DNA of 64,000 nt from an uncultured Eggerthellaceae bacterium (GTDB lineage: Bacteria; Actinomycetota; Coriobacteriia; Coriobacteriales; Eggerthellaceae): NCBI GenBank assembly GCA_934617425.1, contig CAKTUD010000004.1:62001-126000 (forward strand). The letters run 5' to 3'. Each line of letters opens with the position of its first letter. Position 1 is the first letter of the stretch. Below the pieces are notes generated by a model. The model made no database searches and was not told the origin of the DNA. It saw only the letters and a program-made list of their open reading frames with translations. Below are positions 1 through 9,717 of this stretch, piece after piece. The translations under genes were made by a program, and so were the position numbers.

Positions 1-1
1 G

Positions 2-1009
2 CTCGCCACGGCCGATCCGGTAGAGGTTCACGGCTACACCATGTCGCCGGGCAAATACAGCACGCGCGAGGCTGTTGCGGCCAACTTGGCCAAGCGCTTC
101 GGCATCCCGGCGGTTGCCGAGAACATCTACATGACTGCTGGCGCTACGGCTGCGCTTGATATCACTATTTCGGCTCTTACCAATCCCGGAGACGAGGTCA
201 TCGTAAACGCGCCGTTTTTCCCGGAGTATCGCGTGATGATTGAGACCGCCGGTTGCAAGTGCGTCGAGGTCATGATGACCATCCCCGAATTCCAACTCGA
301 CATCGATGCCTTGCGCGAGGCGATCAACGAGAAGACATCCATGATCATCATCAACTCGCCCAACAATCCCGTTGGCTGCGTGTACGTCGAGGAAAACATC
401 AAGGCTCTTACAGCGCTGCTGGAGGAAAAGGAAGCCGAGCTCGGACATCCCATCTATCTGCTTTCTGACGAGCCTTATCGTGAGATTGTCTACGACCTGG
501 ATGTTCCTTTTGCGGCCAACTACTACAAACACACCGTCGTTTGCTATTCGTGGGCTAAGAGCCTTTCGCTTCCGGGAGAGCGCATCGGCTACGTGTTCGT
601 GTCGCCGCGTAACGAGAACGCCGGCGAGTTGTTTGCGGCCGTCTCCGGCGCTGGTCGTGCTTTGGGTTTCATTTGCGCTCCCGCCCTGTTCCAGCAAGTG
701 ATCGAGGACTGCATCGAAGAGCCCACCGATGTCGAGGCGTATCGCGAGAATCGCAAGCTGCTCACCGATATGCTTGGCGAGCTTGGGTACGAGTACGTGA
801 ATCCCGATGGCGCTTTCTACCTGTGGGTCAAGGCGCTCGAAGACGACGCCGAAGCGTTCTCCGATCGGGCGAAGAAGCATGATTTACTGCTAGTTCCATC
901 CAACAGCTTCGGCATGACGGGCTGGGTGCGTTGCAGCTATTGCATATCGCCCGACACCATCAAGAATTCTCGCCAGGCTTGGATCGACCTCAAGCAAGAT
1001 TACGCATAG
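2..1009 (+). CDS. PLP-dependent class I/II aminotransferase, 3' part
   Basis: The reading frame is open from base 2, so the gene begins left of the window; about 335 residues are visible. It is a fold-type I pyridoxal-phosphate aminotransferase. The motif NSPNNPVG holds the substrate-binding Asn, SDEPY holds the cofactor Asp and Tyr, and SWAKSLSLPGER holds the Schiff-base Lys (codon 557-559). The C-terminal small domain (GAFYLWVKA, then VRCSYC) is complete. Members of this group transaminate aspartate, alanine or aromatic amino acids in the cytoplasm, and the substrate cannot be read from sequence. It converges on the ABC exporter and ends at a shared palindromic terminator. Confidence 0.9.
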   Translation, partial: LATADPVEVHGYTMSPGKYSTREAVAANLAKRFGIPAVAENIYMTAGATAALDITISALTNPGDEVIVNAPFFPEYRVMIETAGCKCVEVMMTIPEFQLDIDALREAINEKTSMIIINSPNNPVGCVYVEENIKALTALLEEKEAELGHPIYLLSDEPYREIVYDLDVPFAANYYKHTVVCYSWAKSLSLPGERIGYVFVSPRNENAGELFAAVSGAGRALGFICAPALFQQVIEDCIEEPTDVEAYRENRKLLTDMLGELGYEYVNPDGAFYLWVKALEDDAEAFSDRAKKHDLLLVPSNSFGMTGWVRCSYCISPDTIKNSRQAWIDLKQDYA

Positions 1010-1035
1010 CGTTGCAAAGAGAGGCCAAATGCGAA

Positions 1036-1065
1036 GAGGCCCGCTGCGATATCGCAGCGGGCCTC
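1036..1065. terminator. Bidirectional intrinsic terminator
   Basis: A perfect 15+15 palindrome (GAGGCCCGCTGCGAT and its complement) is followed by TTGTTG on the plus strand and a short T run on the minus strand. It lies between the stop of the aminotransferase (1009) and the stop of the minus-strand ABC gene (1137), so it can serve both. Confidence 0.8.
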
Positions 1066-1136
1066 TTGTTGCCCATACGTGATGCCGCATGCAGCGACAT
1101 CACGTATGAGGTCGGGCGGGTGTCGCTATTTTCGGG

Positions 1137-4100
1137 TTATTCCGAGCGCAAAGCTTCTACGGGATCGCGTCGGCTCGCCATACTCGAGGGGATAAGGCCG
1201 GCCACAAACGTGAGAATCACGCTGATGGCGATGAGCCCCGCCGCGGCGCTCGGAGGCAACAGCATGACGTTGGGCACGTCGAAGCCTGCGAGCACAAAGG
1301 CATTTACGGGCACCGAAACCAGATAGACGAGTGCGATGGCGAAGACGCCCGAGATGAAGCCTTCGATAATCGTCTCGGCGTTGAAGATGTTCGCGATATT
1401 CAGCTTCGAGGCCCCCATCGCACGCAGGATGCCTATTTCCTTGCGGCGTTCGAGCACCGATATATACGTGATGATGGCGATCATGATGGAGCTCACCACC
1501 AGCGAAATGGCAACGAAGGCGATGAGCACCAAGCTGATGGTGTTCACGATGCTCGTAACCGAGCTCATAAGCGTGCCGACTAGGTCGGTGTACTGGATGG
1601 CGGCGTCGTCGTTGTCGGCGGCGGTCATCTTGTCATTATAGGCGTCGATGATGTCCATCACCTTTTCTTTGGCGGGAAAATCGACGGGGTAGATGCTGAT
1701 GGTTTCGGGGCTTGCCTTGTCGGCGTAGCCAAGTTTGGTCAGGTTGTTGTCGTACGTGAGCTCATCGGAGTTCATGTAGTTGGTGAGCAGCGACGTGAGA
1801 TCTTCTTGCGACATGTTGAACTGAATGGCGTTGGCAAAGGCGTCCGCGTCAAAGCTGAACCCGTTCGCCAACGAATCGGAAAGGCTTGCCATCTGGTTCG
1901 TTAGCTGGCTGGAGATGCTTTGCGACAGCTGCGTGCCAAGCTGGTTGGTAGCTGCTTGCATCTGCGTTGCCATCTGCTGCGCCATCGACGTCGCCATGGT
2001 CTGGGCCGCTTGCGTCATAAGCGCCGTCATTTGCTGCGATAAGTAGGGCGCGAATTGATTGGTCATGTAGTCGTTCATGGCCGCTTCGATTGCGTTTTGA
2101 TAAGCGCCCATGGAGGCTGCTTGCACGGCGGCTTGGTCGAGTTTGCCTTGGTCGGTCGCGAGGAAGTCGGTATAGGCCGCAGCATAGTCGATGCGGGGTG
2201 TGCCTGCCGACATGTCAAGATATTTGTCGCCGTTTGCCGTGGCGTACGCGAAGAAATCGGTCATCAGCTGCGTTTGCGTTTTGACAAGCGCCTCTTGTTG
2301 CGCAGCGGTCATTTCGATGTCCATATCGGACATGTCGAATTGCGGCGCGCCTTTCATGATGGATGCCATGGTTTCGGCATTGAAGCTTTTGCTTAGGGCG
2401 CTCGTGTCCATTTGCGACATATCGACGCTGCCCTCGAGCGCGCTCATGTCCACCCCTGAAAGATCAAGGTTCGTGTCCATGCTGGAAAGCGCGCCTGCGT
2501 CGAAGCTGAAAGCGTTTTTCAGCGCGTCTTCGTCTACACTGAACATCGAGCTCATATCGAACTGGCTTTCCTGATCGTCTTGCAGCTCTTTGAACGTTTT
2601 GCCCGTGAAGACATCCACGTCGCTGTTTGCAAGCTGTTGCTTGACGATATCGGAATCTTGGGACATTTCGATCAGGTGATCGATGAGTTCGGGCGTGTAA
2701 GCGACGCCTTCGGTGAGCGCGCTTGCGGTGGAGGTTTCGGAAGGCTTAACCACGCCGACGATTTTCAGCTTGATTCCGTTGTCGACGCGCTCTTTCATGA
2801 AATCGGTGTCCTTGGACATGTCAGTCCAAGTTCCCTGGTCGGCGTTACGCTGGTATTGGCTGCTTGCAGGCACTACCGAAAAAGTCAGGTTCAGCGCGTC
2901 GCTGTAGGTGAAATTCCGGCTCACCTCGGGGACGGTCACTTCTTTGCCGGAGAGGGCGTCGGAGAGCATGTCCTTCATCACGTCGGGGTCGTAAACCCCC
3001 AGGCTGTACAGCGTGTAGTCGCTGATGCTCCCGGCGCTTGAAAGCACCAGCACCGCTTCGTCGTAGTTTTCGGGCCAGCGGCCTTCCACGACGTCCATCT
3101 GCTGTTCGAGGATGTCGCGGTTGTCGAGCATCTCCTGGAACGAAGACATGCTCGAGCTCCCCATGGAAAGCGACGACGTGCTTACCCCGTTTTGGAACAC
3201 CGCCGCCATCGACGAGGGGTTGAGCTGCTGCACGCCATAGGTGTCGGTGTCGCTCATGTAAACTTGCGGTTCGACGCCGTAGTTGTACTGGATGGTATGA
3301 ACGTACTGGTCGATATCCGAATCGCCGTTTTCCAAATAATCTTTGAAGGCTTTCAAGTCGTTGTTTTTTACTTTGGCGAACATGTCGCTCATGATGGTCG
3401 ACTCGGGTATGGCGCTATCGGTTGTGCGTGTGGCGTTTTTGTCGACGTTGTCGGCGTCGTTTCCGGTTGCATAGCCGGTCATGCCCCCCATGAGCGAGGT
3501 GAGGTCGAAGCTCGATTTAGTGATGGTAAGAGGATAGCTGGTAAGCGCTTCTTCCTCGGTGTCGGCGATGTAGTTGTTGACACCGTTGGAAAGCGCGAGG
3601 ATCGAGGCGATGCCGATGATTCCTATCGAACCCGCAAACGCGGTAAGCGCGGTGCGCCCCTTTTTCGTCATGAGGTTGTTGAAGGAAAGCGCGAGGGCTG
3701 TGAGGAAGGACATGCTTGCTTTGCGGTCAGGTTTGCGCGTCTTTTTCCCGTTGCGGTGTGCGCCGTCGACGCCTTCGGGGGCATAGATGGCGGGCTTTGG
3801 CTTGATGCTCTGCGTTTCGCTTGCGGCACCCGTTGCGTTGGCGTTTTGCTCGTCGCTTCCCGAGATAGGATTGCTGTCGCCTAGGATATGGCCGTCTTTC
3901 AGGTTCACGATGCGCGTCGCGTATCGGTGCGCCAGCTCGGGGTTGTGAGTGACCATCACCACGAGGCGGTCGTCTGCTATCTCTTTCAGCAAATCCATAA
4001 CTTGGATGCCTGTTTCGGTATCCAGGGCGCCGGTGGGCTCGTCGGCCAAGACGATCTCGGGGTCGTTCACGAGGGCGCGTGCAATGGCGACGCGTTGCAT

Positions 4101-4538
4101 CTGGCCGCCGGAGAGCTGGTTGGGCTTTTTGTTGATGTGCTCGCCAAGGCCGACGCGCTCAAGCGCGTCGATGGCGCGTTGACGGCGTTCGACGCGGTCG
4201 ACGCCGGTAAGGGTTAGCGCCAACTCGACATTCGAGAGGATGGTCTGGTGCGGGATCAGGTTGTAGCTTTGAAAGATGAAGCCCACGCGATGGTTACGAT
4301 AAGTATCCCAATCGCGATCGGTGTATTCTTTGGTCGATATGCCGTCGATTACCAAATCGCCCGAATCGTAGTGGTCGAGCCCGCCGATGATGTTGAGCAT
4401 CGTCGTCTTTCCCGACCCCGATGTGCCGAGGATGGCTGCGAATTCGTTGTCCCTAAAAGTGATGGACACTCCGTCAAGGGCCACTTGCGTGAAGTCGCCG
4501 GTAGTGTACGACTTGCGGATGTCGGTTAGCTGAAGCAT
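1137..4538 (-). CDS. ABC exporter, fused ATPase and FtsX-like permease with large ectodomain
   Basis: 1133 residues, with the ATPase at the N-terminus: Walker A GTSGSGKTT (about residue 40), signature LSGGQMQRVAIARAL, Walker B VLADEPTGALD and the switch His in MVTHN. A linker leads to one membrane segment near residue 285-310 (GRTALTAFAGSIGIIGIASIL). Then comes an extracytoplasmic region of roughly 650 residues that is rich in Met, Gln and Ser and partly coiled-coil-like. Three C-terminal membrane segments follow, with the FtsX/MacB motif LERRKEIGILRAMGAS. This is the MacB-type mechanotransmission architecture, in which such proteins move peptides or lipoproteins or act on the envelope rather than transporting through a channel. 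Substrate unknown. It lies 37 bases downstream of the YvlD-type gene, probably in one operon. Confidence 0.88.
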   Translation of the reverse strand: MLQLTDIRKSYTTGDFTQVALDGVSITFRDNEFAAILGTSGSGKTTMLNIIGGLDHYDSGDLVIDGISTKEYTDRDWDTYRNHRVGFIFQSYNLIPHQTILSNVELALTLTGVDRVERRQRAIDALERVGLGEHINKKPNQLSGGQMQRVAIARALVNDPEIVLADEPTGALDTETGIQVMDLLKEIADDRLVVMVTHNPELAHRYATRIVNLKDGHILGDSNPISGSDEQNANATGAASETQSIKPKPAIYAPEGVDGAHRNGKKTRKPDRKASMSFLTALALSFNNLMTKKGRTALTAFAGSIGIIGIASILALSNGVNNYIADTEEEALTSYPLTITKSSFDLTSLMGGMTGYATGNDADNVDKNATRTTDSAIPESTIMSDMFAKVKNNDLKAFKDYLENGDSDIDQYVHTIQYNYGVEPQVYMSDTDTYGVQQLNPSSMAAVFQNGVSTSSLSMGSSSMSSFQEMLDNRDILEQQMDVVEGRWPENYDEAVLVLSSAGSISDYTLYSLGVYDPDVMKDMLSDALSGKEVTVPEVSRNFTYSDALNLTFSVVPASSQYQRNADQGTWTDMSKDTDFMKERVDNGIKLKIVGVVKPSETSTASALTEGVAYTPELIDHLIEMSQDSDIVKQQLANSDVDVFTGKTFKELQDDQESQFDMSSMFSVDEDALKNAFSFDAGALSSMDTNLDLSGVDMSALEGSVDMSQMDTSALSKSFNAETMASIMKGAPQFDMSDMDIEMTAAQQEALVKTQTQLMTDFFAYATANGDKYLDMSAGTPRIDYAAAYTDFLATDQGKLDQAAVQAASMGAYQNAIEAAMNDYMTNQFAPYLSQQMTALMTQAAQTMATSMAQQMATQMQAATNQLGTQLSQSISSQLTNQMASLSDSLANGFSFDADAFANAIQFNMSQEDLTSLLTNYMNSDELTYDNNLTKLGYADKASPETISIYPVDFPAKEKVMDIIDAYNDKMTAADNDDAAIQYTDLVGTLMSSVTSIVNTISLVLIAFVAISLVVSSIMIAIITYISVLERRKEIGILRAMGASKLNIANIFNAETIIEGFISGVFAIALVYLVSVPVNAFVLAGFDVPNVMLLPPSAAAGLIAISVILTFVAGLIPSSMASRRDPVEALRSE

Positions 4539-4575
4539 GCGATTACCTAACTATACGCGATGAATTGCCGTGTGC

Positions 4576-4941
4576 TTACAGGTTGTCGGCGCCGATGATG
4601 CTGTTGACGATTGCCGAAACGATGCTGATGATGATGCTGGCGAGAAACGCGCTGCCGAAGCCGGCTATGCCAACCCCCACGGCGAAAAGCCCGTTTGAAA
4701 GCCATGCCGCTATATAGAGCAAAATGGTATTCACCACGAGATAGAAGATGCCCAATGTAAGGATCGTGATGGGTATGCTCAAAAGCTGCAGCAAGGGTTT
4801 AAGGGCGATGTCGACCAGTGACAATATCAGACCCAAAATGATTATGCCCGTGATGCCGGTTTGCACGGTAAGCCCCGGCACGATCCAGATTGCGGCTGCG
4901 CAGGCGATCGCTGTAACCAGCCAGCGTATGAGAAAAAACAT
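4576..4941 (-). CDS. YvlD/DUF360-type four-helix membrane protein
   Basis: 121 residues, almost entirely hydrophobic, with four predicted membrane segments: FFLIRWLVTAIACAAAIWIV; ITGIIILGLILSLVDIALKPLLQLL; ITILTLGIFYLVVNTILLYIAAWL; SAFLASIIISIVSAIVNSII. The pattern LVDIALKPLLQLLSIPITILTLG is typical of the YvlD family (Pfam Phage_holin_4_2). The holin name is historical; bacterial members are chromosomal and are linked in some Firmicutes to envelope stress. Nothing phage-like lies nearby. The start has a purine-rich site (AAAGAAAG) upstream on the minus strand. It is the first gene of a short minus-strand unit with the ABC exporter. Confidence 0.82.
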   Translation of the reverse strand: MFFLIRWLVTAIACAAAIWIVPGLTVQTGITGIIILGLILSLVDIALKPLLQLLSIPITILTLGIFYLVVNTILLYIAAWLSNGLFAVGVGIAGFGSAFLASIIISIVSAIVNSIIGADNL

Positions 4942-5054
4942 GGATGTCTCGCTTTCTTTATTCCTATGGATATTCTAAACGCACACGCCGTGCTCTCGGC
5001 CGGCTCTTTTTAACCGTAAAATGGTTGTTGAAAACGTTGACGAAGGGGAGAGGC

Positions 5055-6515
5055 ATGGTGCAGAAGCGCGCAAGGAAGAAAGCGTCGGCGGCAAAGGCGT
5101 CTGCGCCGCGGGCACGACGTTGTCAGACTTCGGCTTTCGACCCGTGCGGTGCAAGCCGCAAATGCGGCGCCTGCCAGCATATCGGGGAGCCTTACGAAGC
5201 GCAGCTTGCGCGCAAGCTCGCTTATGTGCAGGGGCTTTATTCCGAAGCGGGCATTGCATTGAAGATGGCCGACGAGATGGCGCTCGCGGGTTCTGCGTCT
5301 GCCCCAAAATCCGCAAGCCCTGCACCGGCGAGGTTGTTTCCCGTCAAGGGAATGGCCGATCCTCGTTTCTATCGTAACAAAGTCATCTCCCCGTTTGCAC
5401 GGGGAAGGCGCTTGGCCGATGGCAAGCGCGGGGCGCGTTACGAAATCAAATGCGGTATGTACGAGGCTCATTCGCATCGCGTCATCGATACGGAAGGCTG
5501 TTTGATTGAAAACCAGCAGGCGAAACAGGTGATTCGCGAGATAAAGCGCCTTATGGGCAAGTTCGGCATCGAGCCTTATGACGAAGATTCCGGTGACGGG
5601 TTCGTGCGTCATGCGGTTGTCCGCGTGGGGCACGAAAGCGGCGAGATGCTGGTGACGATCGTGACCAACGGCGAGGCCTTCCCTGCTTCGCGGTCGTTTT
5701 GCCGTGAGTTGGTGCGGCGCTGCCCGTTTGTCACGTCGGTGGTACAAAACGTCAATACGCGTCAGACCAACGTCATCCTGGGCGAGACCGAACACAGGCT
5801 TTACGGCCCCGGCTTCATCCTCGATAAGCTGTGCGGTTTGAGCTTCCGCATTTCGTCGCGGTCGTTTTATCAGGTGAATTCCACCCAAACCGAGGTTCTT
5901 TACGACGCCGCTATCGGCCTTTCCGGTTTGGATGGCGCCCAAGATGTCATAGATGCTTATTGCGGAACGGGGACCATCGGTTTGGTTGCGGCCTCGCGCG
6001 GGGCCAGATCGGTTGTCGGCGTCGATTCCGTCGAATCGGCCATTCGCGATGCTCGCGAGAATGCTCGTCACAACGGGATCGAGAATGCGCGTTTTGTTGT
6101 CGACGACGCCGGCGCTTTCATGCGCGGCCTGGCGGCTGAGCTCGATGGCGGCGGGCTCGCGGGCGGTTCCGATGAGGGTGCTTTCGCTATGCGCCCTGCG
6201 AAAAACGTCGCAGTCGAACGCGATGTCGATCAAACCGATGCGCCCAAACCTGCGAGCGACCGGGTTTCGCGCGGGTCGCTCGTGGTGTTCATGGACCCGC
6301 CCCGTGCCGGCTCGACCGAGGAATTCCTTGATGCGCTCGTCGAACTTTCGCCCGAGCGCGTGGTTTATGTTTCGTGCAATGCGAAAACTCAAGTGCGCGA
6401 TATCGTCTATTTGCTGCAGCGCGGTTATTGCGTGCGCGCGGTGGTCCCGGTTGATATGTTCCCTCATACCGACCATATAGAGGTCGTGACCTTGTTGGAG
6501 AGGTGGAAGCGCTAG
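5055..6515 (+). CDS. rlmD: 23S rRNA (uracil-5-)-methyltransferase, RlmD/TrmA family
   Basis: 486 residues. The N-terminus has the Cys pattern CQTSAFDPC...CGAC expected for the [4Fe-4S] cluster of RlmD-type enzymes, preceded by a basic stretch (KRARKKASAAKASAPRARR). The S-adenosylmethionine motif is DAYCGTGTIGL, followed by DPPRAG and the catalytic Cys in VVYVSCNAKTQVRD. A low-complexity insert of about 45 residues (Gly/Ala/Asp-rich, near residues 360-405) separates the SAM motifs and DPPRAG. The start at 5055 has GAAGGGGAGAGG just upstream; an in-frame ATG at 4944 has no such site and overlaps the divergent promoter region. Family members methylate U747 or U1939 of 23S rRNA, and which position is modified cannot be told here. 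Confidence 0.88.
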   Translation: MVQKRARKKASAAKASAPRARRCQTSAFDPCGASRKCGACQHIGEPYEAQLARKLAYVQGLYSEAGIALKMADEMALAGSASAPKSASPAPARLFPVKGMADPRFYRNKVISPFARGRRLADGKRGARYEIKCGMYEAHSHRVIDTEGCLIENQQAKQVIREIKRLMGKFGIEPYDEDSGDGFVRHAVVRVGHESGEMLVTIVTNGEAFPASRSFCRELVRRCPFVTSVVQNVNTRQTNVILGETEHRLYGPGFILDKLCGLSFRISSRSFYQVNSTQTEVLYDAAIGLSGLDGAQDVIDAYCGTGTIGLVAASRGARSVVGVDSVESAIRDARENARHNGIENARFVVDDAGAFMRGLAAELDGGGLAGGSDEGAFAMRPAKNVAVERDVDQTDAPKPASDRVSRGSLVVFMDPPRAGSTEEFLDALVELSPERVVYVSCNAKTQVRDIVYLLQRGYCVRAVVPVDMFPHTDHIEVVTLLERWKR

Positions 6516-6591
6516 AAGGGCGGCGGCTTTGCGGCAAACGTCCGAGGCAGCCCGCCCGTTGAAGCTGCTTATCGTGGAGAAGGAGATGGAG

Positions 6592-7665
6592 ATGAGGTAT
6601 CCGAAATTTTTGCCGACGGGAGGCACCATCGGTTTTCCCGCGCCATCGTTCGGGGCGAATATCGAACCTTATCGCAGCGCTTTCGACAGCGCTTTGCGGG
6701 CATTTTCCGACAAGGGGTTCAAGGCTCAAGTGGGAGAAAACGCCTACGCCGACGATGGGGTAGGGATAAGCTCCACACCCGAGAAATGCGGTGCCGAGCT
6801 CACGAAGCTCTATTGCTCGTCCGAAAACGATGCTCTTATTTCCGTCGGCGGCGGCGAGCTTATGTGCGAGACCATGAACCATGTCGACCTCGATGCCGTT
6901 CGCGAGGCGCCCCCCAAGTGGTTTCAGGGGTTTTCAGACAACACCAATTTCACTTTCGCGTTGACCACGCTGTGCGATACGGCGGCGATATACGGCCCCT
7001 GTGCGTCGAGCTTCGGCATGCGTCCGTGGCATCGCTGCCTGGATGATTCCCTTGGCGTGCTTACCGGGACCGCTGCGTCGTACGATGACGAGGGCATGCT
7101 GCACGCGACCTCGCGAAGCTATGACCGCTATGAGGTGGAAAGCAAAAAAGACGAGCAGCATCCGCTTGAACCATACAATTGCGAAAAACTTGCCATGCGC
7201 CGTGTGTTCAGCCGCGGGGAGATGCGTCTAGGTGACGGCGTTGCCTATATGGAAGGCCGTCTGCTGGGTGGGTGCATGGATATCCTGGCGATGCTTGTGG
7301 GCACGGCGTTCGATGCGGTCGAGGAATTCAACGAGCGTTATCGCGACGACGGGGTGGTGTGGTTCCTGGAATCATGCGACTTGAACCCCATGGCGATTCG
7401 CCGTGCGTTGTGGCAGATGGAGAACGCGGGTTGGTTCGATACGGCGCGCGGCTTCCTAATCGGCCGTCCGCTTTGCGGCCCCGAGACGTTTTTGGGGCTT
7501 GACCCCAACGAGGCTGTTTGCGGTATTCTTTCCAAGCACGGGGTTCCTATCGTGCTCGATGTCGATTTCGGCCATGTGCCGCCCGCCATGCCGTTGATAA
7601 GCGGAAGCTTCGCGAAGGTCACCTGCATGGGGAACGACGTCGCGGTTGAGCATATATTCAAATAG
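6592..7665 (+). CDS. LD-carboxypeptidase (MccF/LdcA, peptidase family S66)
   Basis: 357 residues. The N-terminal strand GTIGFPAPSFG, the nucleophile Ser in GFSDNTNF, the Glu in FLESCD and the catalytic His in DVDFGHVPP form the Ser-Glu-His set of family S66. Relatives trim L,D-linked muropeptides in cytoplasmic cell-wall recycling or cleave the peptide antibiotic microcin C. Full length for the family (300-370). The start at 6592 is preceded by AAGGAG with six bases of spacing; an ATG six bases upstream would sit on the ribosome-binding site. No signal peptide is present, as expected. The target (muropeptide or self-immunity substrate) is undetermined. Confidence 0.87.
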   Translation: MRYPKFLPTGGTIGFPAPSFGANIEPYRSAFDSALRAFSDKGFKAQVGENAYADDGVGISSTPEKCGAELTKLYCSSENDALISVGGGELMCETMNHVDLDAVREAPPKWFQGFSDNTNFTFALTTLCDTAAIYGPCASSFGMRPWHRCLDDSLGVLTGTAASYDDEGMLHATSRSYDRYEVESKKDEQHPLEPYNCEKLAMRRVFSRGEMRLGDGVAYMEGRLLGGCMDILAMLVGTAFDAVEEFNERYRDDGVVWFLESCDLNPMAIRRALWQMENAGWFDTARGFLIGRPLCGPETFLGLDPNEAVCGILSKHGVPIVLDVDFGHVPPAMPLISGSFAKVTCMGNDVAVEHIFK

Positions 7666-7737
7666 GCAAACCCGAACGGACGGCGGCTAGGTGATTTTAG
7701 CCGGGCGGTCTCTAAAGATCCACTCAAAGGAACCCGT

Positions 7738-8850
7738 ATGAACGTGATGGAAATCGCGGCGCAGACGATAGCCGCAAAAAAGCTTGCAACTCCCGAGACG
7801 CCCGTTTTGCTCATGGTATCGGGCGGTTCTGACTCCACGGCGCTTGCCTACATCGCGGCCGGCTTGCGTCGGGCGGGAAAAATCGGCCCGCTGGCTATGC
7901 TGCATGTCAACCATAAGCTTCGCGGTGCCGACGCCGATGGCGACGCCTTCTTTACGGCTCAGCTTGCTGACTTGCTTGAGATTCCGCTGTTTGCTTGCGA
8001 CGTAGATATCCCCGCATTGGTCGAGCAGGAGAAGGGGAACATGGAGGCGATAGCGCGTCGCGAGCGCTATGCCGCCGCCCACGAGGCGCTTACTAGTTTG
8101 TGCCGCCACGAGGGCATACCTGTTTCCGAGGGGCGCATCTTCACGGCTCATACCGCCGACGACCGTGTGGAAAACTTTTACATGCGGTCCATCGTCGGTA
8201 CGGGGCCGGGCGGTTTTCGCTCGATGATGCATCTAAACGGCCAGGTGGCAAGGCCTTTGCTGAAGGTCGGACGGCAAGATCTACGTGATTTCATCGTCAG
8301 CTTGGGCGATGCTGCGCAAATCGATGACGCTGGCAATATGTGGCGCGAAGACGCGACGAACGAGCATACCGATCGGTTCAGGGCATTTGTCCGTGCCGAA
8401 ATCGTGCCTCAGGCGAAAGAACGCAACCCCCGGTTGCTGCAAACCTTGACGCGGACAATGGACCTTATCGCCGACGAAGATGACATGCTTAACGAATATG
8501 CGACTGACCTGGAAAGCAAGCTTATCGCATGGGCCCAGGTGATTCCCGGTGCTTTGCCCGAATACGAGGAGGGGTGTCTCATCTCGCCCGATTTGGGGGC
8601 GCATCCAAAGCCGATACGTCGCCGTGTGATCGCGCGCGCGCTCGCCGCGATTTTGGGAACGGAGGCTCGCGTCGAAACCGCTTCCGTGGACGCCGTGCTT
8701 GCGGCGTGGGAGGGGGACGGGCCTCTTCCCGCAGCGATAAAAGGCGGATATGTCGTCAATATCCAGGGGAACCTTGCTGTCTCCGCCAACAAGCGGGGTG
8801 TGCGCATCGAGCCGATGGCGGTGTTCCGTGCGCGCAGGAAGCGCGATTAA
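7738..8850 (+). CDS. tilS: tRNA(Ile)-lysidine synthase
   Basis: 370 residues. The PP-loop SGGSDSTAL lies near residue 31. HVNHKLRGADADGD and the later GNMEAIARRERY are TilS signatures, followed by HTADDRVENF. The enzyme attaches lysine to C34 of the tRNA-Ile CAU anticodon using ATP, which switches it from methionine to isoleucine, and is essential in nearly all bacteria. The shorter C-terminal region resembles the short actinobacterial form rather than the 430-residue E. coli form. It lies upstream of hpt and ftsH as in many actinobacteria, here separated by maf. AAAGGAA precedes the ATG. Confidence 0.9.
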   Translation: MNVMEIAAQTIAAKKLATPETPVLLMVSGGSDSTALAYIAAGLRRAGKIGPLAMLHVNHKLRGADADGDAFFTAQLADLLEIPLFACDVDIPALVEQEKGNMEAIARRERYAAAHEALTSLCRHEGIPVSEGRIFTAHTADDRVENFYMRSIVGTGPGGFRSMMHLNGQVARPLLKVGRQDLRDFIVSLGDAAQIDDAGNMWREDATNEHTDRFRAFVRAEIVPQAKERNPRLLQTLTRTMDLIADEDDMLNEYATDLESKLIAWAQVIPGALPEYEEGCLISPDLGAHPKPIRRRVIARALAAILGTEARVETASVDAVLAAWEGDGPLPAAIKGGYVVNIQGNLAVSANKRGVRIEPMAVFRARRKRD

Positions 8851-8931
8851 GCTTTGCCAGTGATTGGTCGGCCGCGCAGCGAGCGTCTGCTAGAATTGTC
8901 GAGGACATCACGATAGAGCAAAGGATCTTCC

Positions 8932-9585
8932 ATGACCGATAAAACCGACGAGGGCGAAATCGTTTTCGATATCGTTTTGGCCAGCGGCTCTCCTCGCCGC
9001 AAGCAACTGCTTGAAGATGCTGGCGTGAAATTCACCGTGCACGAGGCCGACATCGACGAATCGCTCGAGCCCGACGACCTCGCTCTGCCGGCCGAAGCTT
9101 GCAAAAAACTGGCCGAGCGCAAGGCCGGAGCTGTTGTGCAGGAGATTTTGGGCACCGAGGGTTTCGTGGGCTCGATCATCGTCATCGGTGCCGACACCAT
9201 GGTGGTGCACCAAGGCGAGATATTCGGCAAGCCGCATAGCCTTTCCGAGGGTACGCATATGCTGCGCACGTTGTCGGGCGACACCCACCAGGTCCACACG
9301 GCCGTTTCGGTATGGCTTGTGCACGCCCCGGCCGAGCAAGACATCTCGCTGGGCTATCGCACCTTCGTGGATACCACCGATGTCACTTTCAAGGAGCTTG
9401 CCGATCAAGAGATTGCCGATTACCTGCGCTGCGGCGAATCATTTGACAAGGCGGGCGCTTATGCCATTCAGGGCGAGGGCGCGCGGTTGGTCGAGAAGAT
9501 CGACGGCTCGATGTCGACGGTCATCGGTCTGCCGATAGAACGCTTGCTGGCCGAATTCCCCGACATCGCCGCACGGGTGGAGTAG
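8932..9585 (+). CDS. maf: Maf-like nucleoside triphosphate pyrophosphatase
   Basis: 217 residues. ASGSPRRKQLLEDAG at the N-terminus, GADTMV in the middle and FDKAGAYAIQGEGA towards the end are the hallmarks of Maf/YhdE enzymes. These hydrolyse dTTP, UTP or modified nucleotides to monophosphates and are thought to clean the nucleotide pool or affect septation. Length is slightly above the usual 190-210. The start has AAAGGATCTTCC upstream. The gene interrupts the common tilS-hpt neighbourhood. Confidence 0.9.
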   Translation: MTDKTDEGEIVFDIVLASGSPRRKQLLEDAGVKFTVHEADIDESLEPDDLALPAEACKKLAERKAGAVVQEILGTEGFVGSIIVIGADTMVVHQGEIFGKPHSLSEGTHMLRTLSGDTHQVHTAVSVWLVHAPAEQDISLGYRTFVDTTDVTFKELADQEIADYLRCGESFDKAGAYAIQGEGARLVEKIDGSMSTVIGLPIERLLAEFPDIAARVE

Positions 9586-9717
9586 CGGTTGTTTGGCGTT
9601 ACCGTATTGTGACGCATCGCTTGATAGTCGAATGTTACACTGTTAGCTTGTATTAAAAGCTAACAGCCTGCTCGTATTGCCGCAATTGGGCATGCGAGGC
9701 AAGAAGAAAGGCTTGAC

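Noticed and set aside
4576..4941. Phage holin suggesting a prophage
   Set aside because: The protein is of the chromosomal YvlD type, and no phage genes, attachment sites or integrase lie nearby.
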